Positions 55,964 to 63,098 of a stretch of 64,000 nucleotides of DNA are shown piece by piece. A model generated the notes under the pieces. The model was not told the DNA's origin. It was given only the letters and a program-made list of their open reading frames with translations, and did no database searches. Position numbers and translations under genes: made by a program. Every line of letters begins with the position of its first letter. Position 1 is the first letter of the stretch. Source of the DNA: an uncultured Algimonas sp. (GTDB lineage: Bacteria > Pseudomonadota > Alphaproteobacteria > Caulobacterales > Maricaulaceae); assembly GCF_947498175.1 (NCBI RefSeq), contig NZ_CANMJB010000002.1:62001-126000 (forward strand), given 5' to 3'.

Positions 55964-56006
55964 AGCAGGACGGCTAGGCGGTCATGCAACCGAAGAAGGA
56001 AACATG

Positions 56007-56855
56007 ATGAGCGAAACTGACGACATCGTCCTGTCCGGACGCGACGCCGACGTCGGCTCCGTCGCCATCGTCACGCTGAATCGGCCGGGCGCGCTGAACA
56101 GTTTCAACGCCGCTGTCTTCGAGCGCATGCTGGCGATCTTCGACGACTTGGAGCGCGACGATAGCGTACGCGTCATCGTGTTGACAGGGGCGGGGCGGGC
56201 TTTCTGCGCGGGGGCGGACATTTCGGACGGGTTCGGGTCGGCTGGCCTGGATGTCGACGCGGAACGGGTGGACGGTGTGCCGCGTGACACGGGCGGCGTG
56301 CTGAACCTCGCAATCTCAAAGCTGGACACGCCGGTGATCGCGGCGATCAACGGGGCCGCCGTCGGGGTCGGCCTGACGATGACCCTGCCGTGCGACATCC
56401 GCATCGCGGCGCGCGGGGCCAAATATGCATTCCCCTTCGTGCGGCGCGGCATCGTCTTCGACGGAGTGGCGTCGTTCTTCCTGCCGAAACTGGTGGGCTT
56501 TTCGAAAGCCGCGCAATGGTCGCTGACGGGACGCTATATCGATCCGGAAGACGCCTTGCGGTCCGGTCTGTTTGCGGAACTGCACGACGCGGCCGACATT
56601 CTGCCGCGCGCGCTGGAGCTGGCGCGCGACATCGCGGTCAATTGCTCGCCTGAAGCCGTGGCGCAGAACAAGCGCCTTCTGCGGCGCACGATGCTGGGAC
56701 ACGGCGCGCTGGACGGTGAACCCTTCGCCGCGCATATGGAAGAGAGTGCGTTGTTGGAGACCGCCTTCGCCGCGCCGGATTGCGAAGAAGGGGTGCGGGC
56801 CTTCCTGGAAAAACGCGAGCCGCGCTTTGCGGACCGAAGGACCCAAAAGCCGTGA
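56007..56855 (+). CDS. Enoyl-CoA hydratase/isomerase family protein
   Basis: A 282-residue crotonase-fold protein. It carries the first oxyanion segment GAGRAFCAGADISDGFG and the second INGAAVGVGLTMTLPCDIRIA. Of the hydratase catalytic glutamates, neither is at the usual place: the region reads RRGIVFDGVASFFLPKLVG. It is therefore probably an isomerase- or thioesterase-like member rather than a standard hydratase. AGAAGGA sits six bases before ATG 56007, preferred to ATG 56004. The next gene starts 20 bp later. It probably acts on acyl-CoA in fatty-acid or amino-acid catabolism. Confidence 0.82.
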   Translation: MSETDDIVLSGRDADVGSVAIVTLNRPGALNSFNAAVFERMLAIFDDLERDDSVRVIVLTGAGRAFCAGADISDGFGSAGLDVDAERVDGVPRDTGGVLNLAISKLDTPVIAAINGAAVGVGLTMTLPCDIRIAARGAKYAFPFVRRGIVFDGVASFFLPKLVGFSKAAQWSLTGRYIDPEDALRSGLFAELHDAADILPRALELARDIAVNCSPEAVAQNKRLLRRTMLGHGALDGEPFAAHMEESALLETAFAAPDCEEGVRAFLEKREPRFADRRTQKP

Positions 56856-56875
56856 CCGATAGGAAACCGACCCTG

Positions 56876-57592
56876 ATGACATCGACCCGCCGCACCGTTC
56901 TGCTGTCCCTGTCCGCCCTGCCGCTCGCCGCCTGCGAGACGCTGGATCCGGCGCTGATCGAAGGCGTTCTCGGCGCGGGCACATTGAGCGAAGGCGATGC
57001 GGCGCTGGGCATCCGGGCCGCGCTGGACAACGGGGTCGGCAACGCCCTGTCCAAGCTGGGGCGGCGCGACGGTTTCTTCGGCAATCCGGTCGTGCGCATT
57101 CCGCTGCCGGCCGTGCTGCAGGATCTGCAAAGCTATCTGGCGCCCGTCGGGGCGGACGGGTTGCTGGTGGAATTGCAGCAGCAGCTCAACCGCGGTGCGG
57201 AAAAGGCGGCGCCGGTCGCGCGCGACATCTTCATCGGCGCGGTGCGCGACCTGACCATCCGGGACGCGATCGGGATCGTGCGCGGATCGGACACGGCCGC
57301 CACGGACTATCTGCGGACCCGCACGTCCGCCGACCTCACGACATTGTTCGCGCCGATCCTGCAGGACGCCCTGGCCGATACGGGCGCTCTGCGCCTGATC
57401 GACGAGGTGGAAAGCCAGATCCCCGTCGCGCTTGTCACGGGCGCCGATGTCGATCTGAAACGCGACCTCGTCCGACACGGCGTGGACCATGCCCTGCGCG
57501 GCGTGTTCCATTACATCGCCGAAGAGGAAGTGGCGATCCGGCGCGACCCGGCCGCCCGGACTTCAGCGATTCTTAAGCGTGTTTTCGGATAG
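56876..57592 (+). CDS. DUF4197 lipoprotein
   Basis: A 238-residue exported lipoprotein with a short signal peptide and lipobox LAAC (about residues 17-20). The DUF4197 domain fills the rest: LSEGDAALGIRAALDNGVGNAL, FFGNPVVRIPLP and a long helical C terminus ending RTSAILKRVFG. The family is widespread in Gram-negatives and uncharacterised. ATG 56876 has AGGAAA ten bases upstream; GTG 56852, overlapping the hydratase stop, would lengthen the signal unnaturally. It probably shares a transcript with the hydratase. Confidence 0.85.
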   Translation: MTSTRRTVLLSLSALPLAACETLDPALIEGVLGAGTLSEGDAALGIRAALDNGVGNALSKLGRRDGFFGNPVVRIPLPAVLQDLQSYLAPVGADGLLVELQQQLNRGAEKAAPVARDIFIGAVRDLTIRDAIGIVRGSDTAATDYLRTRTSADLTTLFAPILQDALADTGALRLIDEVESQIPVALVTGADVDLKRDLVRHGVDHALRGVFHYIAEEEVAIRRDPAARTSAILKRVFG

Positions 57593-57613
57593 GTTTTCCG
57601 CGATTTACATTTT

Positions 57614-57630
57614 TTCATGAATTTCATGAA
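57614..57630. repeat. Two adjacent TTCATGAA palindromes
   Basis: TTCATGAA occurs at 57614-57621 and 57623-57630, separated by one T, in an AT-rich pocket of the otherwise GC-rich gap after the DUF4197 gene. A tandem pair of perfect 8-bp palindromes is a reasonable operator for a dimeric regulator of the following small gene. Confidence 0.4.
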
Positions 57631-57745
57631 AGTTTCGCTTTGCCCGCGTTGGTATTTGTGCTGACGAGATAACCGGGATTGCGAGGTCGGGCTTGGGCCG
57701 GTTTCGAAATTCCGATTGTGGGGGCGGACTGTCAGGGGGAGTCCG

Positions 57746-58066
57746 ATGGTGTTTCGAGGCTTTTTCAGAAGAGTGCATCCGGTCGCCGCCGTGGCGACAT
57801 TGGATCATGTCGTGGAAGATGCGGATCGATGTCCGCAATCCATTTCCGGTCAGTTCGTGACCAGCGGCCTGCGCGCCGCGCGCGGGGCGCAGGCCTCGCA
57901 CCGCCGCTCGATCCTGAAGGACCTGGCCGACGTGCTGGGCTGCAGCGCCGACGAACTCGGCTTCCTGTTCCTCGATCCCGTGATTGCCGCCAATGACAGC
58001 CGGCCCGTCGAGATGCCGGATTACAGGACGCGCCTGCACGAAGACATGCGCGCCGTCGCGCTCTAA
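57746..58066 (+). CDS. Uncharacterised small protein, 106 residues
   Basis: ATG 57746 follows AGGGGGA at good spacing. The product starts MVFRGFFRRVHPVAAVATLD and has no membrane segment. Residues about 50-80 (HRRSILKDLADVLGCSADELGFLFLD) look like helix-turn-helix or helical-pair sequence, but I cannot assign a family. It lies alone between the DUF4197 gene and creD, behind the doubled TTCATGAA element. Confidence 0.6.
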   Translation: MVFRGFFRRVHPVAAVATLDHVVEDADRCPQSISGQFVTSGLRAARGAQASHRRSILKDLADVLGCSADELGFLFLDPVIAANDSRPVEMPDYRTRLHEDMRAVAL

Positions 58067-58154
58067 TCCGCCTTAATTGGCCGACCGGCCTCATTCCGAC
58101 CGGAACATGGCCTCGCCGTCGCTGGACTTGCGGCATCGTCCGGCCACAAGCTCC

Positions 58155-58199
58155 GGTCATGGCGTCTTTGATGATCACTGATAGAGACGCCTCATGACC
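58155..58199 (+). promoter_or_regulatory. Hairpin covering the creD start codon
   Basis: GGTCATGGCGTC (58155-58166) can pair with GACGCCTCATGACC (58186-58199), leaving two bases bulged. The right arm includes the creD ATG at 58194 and the loop holds the only purine-rich ribosome-site-like bases (GATAGAGA). Such a structure would hide the start site and could limit translation. This comes from base-pairing by eye only. Confidence 0.4.
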
Positions 58200-59642
58200 G
58201 ACCCCACCCCATCGACCCGACTGCTGCCCGGACCGCGCGGCGGCCTGCCCCGCTCGCTCGGCCTCAAGCTGATCGCCATCCTCGTGCTGACCGTGTTGAT
58301 GGCGGTGCCGGTGATGTTCATCTCCGTCGTCAGCTTCGAACGCTCCTCGCGCGCCGACGAGGTCACGCGCGAGGTCAGCCAAATCTATGGCGGTCAACAG
58401 CGCCTGCTCGGCCCCGTGCTCGTCGTGCCCTACCGGGAAACGCTCGCCAACGGCCGCATCCGGGAAGGCGATTATGTCGTTTCGGCTCTGAGCGGCACGG
58501 CCGTATTCGACGATGTCCGCGTGGAGGAAAAGAGCCGCTCGCTCTACAAGGTGCCGATCTACACGGCGTCGGGCGAACTCTCCGCGACCCTGCCGTCGCT
58601 CCGCGATCTGCCGCGCGAAGGGGGCCTGTCTTTCGATGTGGACCGCGCACGGATCATCGTCGGCTTGGGCGACGTGACCGGCTTGCAATCGGACGTCACG
58701 CTCGACACGCCAAGCGGGACGCTGACATTCGAGCCCTATGCGGCGTCGTCGCGTTTCGCCGGGGCCGCGGTCGACCGCGATATCGATATCGAAGTGGCTT
58801 CCGAGCCGACGCGTCGCGTCAGGTCCGGTCCCGATATCGTCTATGACCGGCTCGACCGCGGCGCGCTGACGCTCCTGTCCGTTCCGGCCGGCGAGTTGAT
58901 CGAAGCGGGCGAACAGGCGGTCACGGCGCGGCTGTCCTTCACGGGCGCAAGCGCTCTATCCGTCATTCCGTTTGCCAAGAGCACGGAGGTGCGGATCGCA
59001 TCCGACTGGCCGCATCCGGGTTTCGCGGGCCGTTTCCCGCCATCGTCGCGCGATATCGGCGATGCGGGTTTTTCCGCCGACTGGTCCGTGCCCTATCTGC
59101 GGCGCGGCATTCCGGACAAAGGCCGGGCCATGCAGATGGGGGAACTGGTGCATGGGGGACCGGGGGCGATGACGGTCAATTTCGTCAGCCCGCTCAATCC
59201 GTACCAGACCGTCAACCGGGCGCTGAAATATGCGGTCCTCTTCATCGGCCTCGTCTTCCTCGCCTATTTCCTGATGGAAACCCTGCTCGGCGTCCGCGTG
59301 CATCCCGCGCAGTATCTGCTGATCGGCATCGCGCAGGCCGTGTTCTACCTGTTGCTGCTGGCTTTTGCCGAACATGTCGGTTTCACGCCCGCCTTCGTCT
59401 TGAGCGCGGTCGCGACCGTTGCCTTGACGGCCGGTTACGCCGGGGCCGTGTTCGGGCGCGGGCTGATCCTGAAATCCGCGCTTGTCTTCGGCGCCGTCTA
59501 TGCGCTGCTCTTCGTGCTGATGCGGATCCAGGACTTCGCCCTGATGGTCGGCGCGCTGATCAGCTTCGTCGCCATCGCCGCCACGCTCTACCTGACGCGG
59601 AACATGGACTGGTACGGCGACAAAATGCCTGACTCGCAATAG
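58194..59642 (+). CDS. creD: CreD-family inner-membrane protein
   Basis: A 482-residue CreD protein. One N-terminal helix (about 24-46) leads into a large periplasmic domain with IYGGQQRLLGPVLVVPY and VPIYTASGELSATLP. The C-terminal part holds about five or six helices, starting VNFVSPLNPYQTVNRALKYAVLF. CreD is a target of CreBC-type two-component systems and affects envelope integrity and beta-lactam response in Enterobacteria and Pseudomonas. No creBC is nearby. The ribosome site is weak and within a hairpin. A double hairpin follows the stop. Confidence 0.9.
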   Translation: MTDPTPSTRLLPGPRGGLPRSLGLKLIAILVLTVLMAVPVMFISVVSFERSSRADEVTREVSQIYGGQQRLLGPVLVVPYRETLANGRIREGDYVVSALSGTAVFDDVRVEEKSRSLYKVPIYTASGELSATLPSLRDLPREGGLSFDVDRARIIVGLGDVTGLQSDVTLDTPSGTLTFEPYAASSRFAGAAVDRDIDIEVASEPTRRVRSGPDIVYDRLDRGALTLLSVPAGELIEAGEQAVTARLSFTGASALSVIPFAKSTEVRIASDWPHPGFAGRFPPSSRDIGDAGFSADWSVPYLRRGIPDKGRAMQMGELVHGGPGAMTVNFVSPLNPYQTVNRALKYAVLFIGLVFLAYFLMETLLGVRVHPAQYLLIGIAQAVFYLLLLAFAEHVGFTPAFVLSAVATVALTAGYAGAVFGRGLILKSALVFGAVYALLFVLMRIQDFALMVGALISFVAIAATLYLTRNMDWYGDKMPDSQ

Positions 59643-59663
59643 CGCAACCGGCTGACTAAGTCC

Positions 59664-59702
59664 TTCGTTTCTGAAACGAACCCCGCTATAGGGCGGGGTT
59701 CG
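59664..59702 (+). promoter_or_regulatory. Two overlapping hairpins before sdhB
   Basis: TTCGTTTC-T-GAAACGAA (59664-59680) is a perfect dyad. CGAACCCCGC (59677-59686) pairs with GCGGGGTTCG (59693-59702) around TATAGG. The two share CGAA (59677-59680), so in RNA they exclude each other. The second has no U-tract. It may be a weak creD terminator, an operator or an sdhB leader structure. Confidence 0.45.
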
Positions 59703-59723
59703 TAAGGAAAAGAGGACGTCCAG

Positions 59724-60506
59724 ATGGTTCAGCTGACGCTGCCCAAGAATTCGAAAATCGGCAAGGGCAAGGTCTACAAGGCCGCCCGGTCCGGTGCGAA
59801 CCTCCGCACCTTCAAGATCTATCGCTACGATCCCAGCGACGGCGGCCTGCCGCGTTGGGACAGCTATCAGGTCGATCTGGACGATTGCGGGCCGATGGTT
59901 CTGGACGCGCTGTTCAAGATCAAGAACGAGATCGACCCGACGCTGGCCTTCCGCCGGTCCTGCCGCGAAGGCGTCTGCGGCTCCTGCGCCATGAATATTG
60001 GCGGCCGCAACACGCTGGCCTGCACCCGCGCCATCGAGGACGTGCCGGGCAGCGGGGACGTGACGATCAGCCCGCTGCCGCACATGCCGGTCGTGCGAGA
60101 CCTCGTCCCCGACCTGTCGCAATTCTACCAGCAATACGCTTCCATCGAGCCCTGGCTGCACACGACCGAAGCCGAACCCAAGGAAGAGTTCCGCCAGAGC
60201 CCGGACGACCGCGAGAAGCTGGACGGTTATTACGAGTGCATCCTGTGTGCCTCCTGCTCGACCTCGTGCCCGTCCTATTGGTGGAACGGCGACCGCTATC
60301 TCGGGCCGGCGGCCCTGCTGCAGGCCTATCGCTGGTTGGTGGACAGCCGCGACGACGCGACCCATGCGCGCCTCGACGAGCTCGAAGACCCGTTCAAGCT
60401 CTATCGCTGCCACACGATCATGAACTGCGCCAATGTCTGCCCCAAAGGCCTGAACCCGGCCAAGGCCATCGCCGAAATCAAGAAGATGATGGTGGAGCGG
60501 GCCTAG
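59724..60506 (+). CDS. sdhB: Succinate dehydrogenase iron-sulfur subunit
   Basis: A 260-residue SdhB, which carries electrons from the flavoprotein SdhA to ubiquinone at the inner membrane. The [2Fe-2S] ligands are Cys80, 85, 88 and 100 (CREGVCGSC and the following LAC). The [4Fe-4S] and [3Fe-4S] ligands are in [16 protein letters not shown] and [17 protein letters not shown]. The length is normal. AAGAGGA precedes ATG. sdhA, sdhC and sdhD are not in the preceding position (creD is), so this subunit stands apart from the rest of its complex in this window. Confidence 0.96.
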   Translation: MVQLTLPKNSKIGKGKVYKAARSGANLRTFKIYRYDPSDGGLPRWDSYQVDLDDCGPMVLDALFKIKNEIDPTLAFRRSCREGVCGSCAMNIGGRNTLACTRAIEDVPGSGDVTISPLPHMPVVRDLVPDLSQFYQQYASIEPWLHTTEAEPKEEFRQSPDDREKLDGYYECILCASCSTSCPSYWWNGDRYLGPAALLQAYRWLVDSRDDATHARLDELEDPFKLYRCHTIMNCANVCPKGLNPAKAIAEIKKMMVERA

Positions 60507-60586
60507 ATCTTTTCGCCAGAGAAGTGCCTGTTCATTGGACAGATGCAAAAGGCGTCGACGTTCTTTTTTTCGCGTCTCGGACGGCC

Positions 60587-61381
60587 CTAGAGACTGAAAG
60601 CCTTCTTTCGCAATAGCGCCGTTGCCGCGTCGGCATTGTCGGGCAGGGTCTCGGGCGCGACGGCCTCGCCGAATGTCAGCCTGAAGAGGCGGTGTTTCTT
60701 GTTCAGCATTTCCCGGAACAGGGTGATGTCGCGCAGCTCGGGACTGATCCGGTGGAAAGTGTAGTAGAGCGGGGAGTTCCTCGCCTCTATCCGCAAGGGA
60801 ATGACCGGTACGCCGTATTTCTTCGCGACCATGGCGGCGGAGCTTTCCCACGGCTGTTCGCGTAGACCGCGCCAGCTTATCCGGGCCAGCCGTCCAGACG
60901 GAAATATGACGATGCATTGTCCGGCCTCGATGGCCTTGCGCATGGCCAGCAAGGTTTCGCGCGTCTTGGCGAGGCTGCGTTTCTCCGGCACCCATTCGAC
61001 CGGAATGATGATGTCGTCACCCTTTGGAACGACGCGCAACGCGTCGGCATTGGCGAGGAAGACGTGATCGCGGCGGCGGTCGCGGATGGCCTGGAAGACA
61101 GCCAGCCCGTCGGCCAGTCCCGTCGGATGGTTCGCGACCACGATGCAGGCCCCCTTGCGCGGGATATGGTGCAGCCCTTCGACGGCAGTGCGCGGCGAGA
61201 TGTGGTTGGCGACCATCCGGAACGCCGCGTGCCCGCTCATGGGCCGGACGGCGTCGGCCAGGAAAACGGCGGCATCGTAGGCAAGCAAACGGTAGAGGAG
61301 GGGGCGCACCGTGCGCCAGAGGCGGGGACGGCCGATGAGCTTGGGCGCTCGCTCTTGGATCAGCTGTTCGACGATATGCAC
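60587..61381 (-). CDS. Lysophospholipid-type acyltransferase (PlsC-like)
   Basis: A 264-residue membrane-associated acyltransferase that transfers acyl groups to a glycerophospholipid or related acceptor. The active-site block is VVANHPTGLADGLAV. His and Asp are five residues apart rather than four as in classical PlsC, a spacing seen in a separate subgroup. The substrate-binding IVIFPSGRLAR block follows at about residue 155. The frame runs open to GTG 61498, but that codon lies in the neighbour's terminator, so GTG 61381 after AAGAGA is chosen. It lies between sdhB and a TM-helix protein and seems to be a single-gene unit. Confidence 0.78.
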   Translation of the reverse strand: MHIVEQLIQERAPKLIGRPRLWRTVRPLLYRLLAYDAAVFLADAVRPMSGHAAFRMVANHISPRTAVEGLHHIPRKGACIVVANHPTGLADGLAVFQAIRDRRRDHVFLANADALRVVPKGDDIIIPVEWVPEKRSLAKTRETLLAMRKAIEAGQCIVIFPSGRLARISWRGLREQPWESSAAMVAKKYGVPVIPLRIEARNSPLYYTFHRISPELRDITLFREMLNKKHRLFRLTFGEAVAPETLPDNADAATALLRKKAFSL

Positions 61382-61496
61382 GGCGGATCTCTTGTCTGTC
61401 CGCCCGGGCGTTGGCAAGCGCCGCGCCGTGTCCGGTCCGATTGGAGGCCTGTTCCTCCACACAGGCAATTCCGCCCGCAGCGCTCTTAAGGCGGAC

Positions 61497-61529
61497 ACGA
61501 AAAAAAGCCGCCTCCGGAGAGGCGGCTTT
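61497..61529 (-). terminator. Rho-independent terminator of the TM-helix protein gene
   Basis: On the minus strand AAAGCCGCCTC and GAGGCGGCTTT pair around TCCG, followed by TTTTTCGTG. It lies 22 bp after the stop of the minus-strand gene at 61551-62792 and separates it from the acyltransferase. Confidence 0.92.
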
Positions 61530-61550
61530 CATAATCCGATACGGGTCGGC

Positions 61551-62792
61551 CTAGACCTTTGGCGGGGTCTTGCGGCGGACCGGCACCTTGCGCGCCGCCG
61601 GTTTTGCAGGCGTCTTTTCGACCGGCTTGCTCATGTCCTTGGGTGGGAAAAGCTTCTGCAGAACCTGTCCGGCCCAATCGCGGCCGCCAAGGCCGAAGGC
61701 GAGCGAACCTGCCACGGCCGTGCCGATGACGAGCGCACCGAAAGCGGTCGGGATGATGTCTCCGGCCGGGTCGAGCGAAGACAGACCCAGGAAGACGAAG
61801 ATCAGGATCGCGACATAGCGGAACAGTTCCGCGATGCGCGGGCTGATCATACCGGCCATGATGCGGCTGATGAAGTTCGCCAGGAACACGCCGATCATGA
61901 TGAGCACGGCGGCACGCAGCAACTGTCCGCCGAAGGCGACGATGTCGTCGAAGGTGGCCGACAGGAACTCGATGCCCAGAATGTCGAGCGCCGCCGTCAG
62001 GCCGAGCACCGCGATGATCAGGAAGGCCAGATTGCCGGCGACGACGGACGGGGCGAAACGCAGGCCCTTGCCGTCATCGATCGACATCAGCGTGTTGATC
62101 GAATTGTCGAAACCGAGCGTCGGCAGCAACCCCTTGAGGAAGTTCGACACGAACCGTCCGATGAAGATCGCCAAAGCCAGCACCACGGCGGCGCTGATCA
62201 GTTCGGGGATGAAGTCCAGGAAGTCCTGCAGCAGGTTGCTGAGCGGTATGGAAATCTCGTCGATGTCCAGCACGCCGAGCGCCCCGATCAGGACCGGCAC
62301 GATAACGAGAATGAAGATGAGCGTGCCGGCGGCCGATGCAAGCGAACCCTGCGATCCCGTCGCATCTGTAACGCCGAAGCGCGTCATCAGATTGTCGATC
62401 TGCATGGCTCTGAGCGTCGTCGTCGTGGCGTTCTGCGCGATCTTGGCGATGACGTAGCCGATGCCGAGGATCAGGGCCGCACCGATCAGGTTCGGCAGGA
62501 AGCCCCAGATGTTGCGGAACATGTCGTCGATCGGTCGTCCGTATTCACCGAGTTCGAGGAAGCCGAGGAACGGTGGGACGAAGAACAAGAGCGTCAGCCA
62601 GAAACCGGCCCGTCCCAAGGCGCTGCCCAGATTGCCGCCAGTCGTTCTGGCTTTCGCGCCGAGACGCGTCTTGTTGACGATCGTGGTGATGACGATCTTG
62701 ACGATGAAGGCGATGACGATCGCCACGACGGCAGTGATGACGGCGGCAAGCCAGCCCGGCATCTCCGCCATGAATTGGTTGATCTGGTCCAT
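61551..62792 (-). CDS. TM-helix-repeat (mechanosensitive-channel-like) membrane protein
   Basis: A 413-residue membrane protein with about ten hydrophobic segments arranged as repeats of a conserved TM-helix unit. Visible units are LPNLIGAALILGIGYVIAKI, IPELISAAVVLALAIFIGRF and LLRAAVLIMIGVFLANFI, each with the Gly/Ala pattern. The TM_helix domain occurs in the MscS superfamily, but the MscS beta domain is absent here. The cytoplasmic C terminus is Lys/Pro/Arg-rich (PVEKTPAKPAARKVPVRRK). Role unknown; an osmotic or ion channel is likely. ATG 62792 follows AAAGGGG. A terminator follows the stop. Confidence 0.8.
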   Translation of the reverse strand: MDQINQFMAEMPGWLAAVITAVVAIVIAFIVKIVITTIVNKTRLGAKARTTGGNLGSALGRAGFWLTLLFFVPPFLGFLELGEYGRPIDDMFRNIWGFLPNLIGAALILGIGYVIAKIAQNATTTTLRAMQIDNLMTRFGVTDATGSQGSLASAAGTLIFILVIVPVLIGALGVLDIDEISIPLSNLLQDFLDFIPELISAAVVLALAIFIGRFVSNFLKGLLPTLGFDNSINTLMSIDDGKGLRFAPSVVAGNLAFLIIAVLGLTAALDILGIEFLSATFDDIVAFGGQLLRAAVLIMIGVFLANFISRIMAGMISPRIAELFRYVAILIFVFLGLSSLDPAGDIIPTAFGALVIGTAVAGSLAFGLGGRDWAGQVLQKLFPPKDMSKPVEKTPAKPAARKVPVRRKTPPKV

Positions 62793-62945
62793 CTTGTGGA
62801 GTCCCCTTTCAAAAGCCTGGTGGTATCAGCCCGTTGCATAAGACGCCGAGATGCGCCCCTTCCACCTTACCAGAAATTTAACGTCGGCCGACCGATGTAG
62901 TTCCCGGCAAAAGACGACCGCCGGCGCTTGACGGTCCGCACCTTT

Positions 62946-63098
62946 ATGAGGGATGGCGCGCGCGTGACGCGACTTCCCGATCCGAAGCCAGATGACGGCC
63001 CCGCCGTGCCGCCGATCCGGCGACCTGTCCTGTTCTACGCGACTGTTGCCGTGGCTTACGGCCTGCTGGCGGCCGCCATCCTCGTCCTGGCCTTATGA
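62946..63098 (+). CDS. Small single-pass membrane protein, 50 residues
   Basis: The frame opens at ATG 62946 (MRDGARVTRLPDPKPDDG) and has one clear transmembrane helix (about residues 29-49, VLFYATVAVAYGLLAAAILV). It ends in TGA 63096-63098. The zapE start codon overlaps this stop as ATGA, so translation of zapE is coupled to it. Small membrane proteins are often annotated just upstream of zapE in alphaproteobacteria; I recall this from genome annotations and it is not verified here. Probable orientation is N-in. No family name is offered. Confidence 0.65.
   Translation: MRDGARVTRLPDPKPDDGPAVPPIRRPVLFYATVAVAYGLLAAAILVLAL

Noticed and set aside
60507-60586. Terminator after sdhB
   Set aside because: A T-run exists near 60562, but the preceding bases form only a very short GTCGAC dyad, too weak to call.
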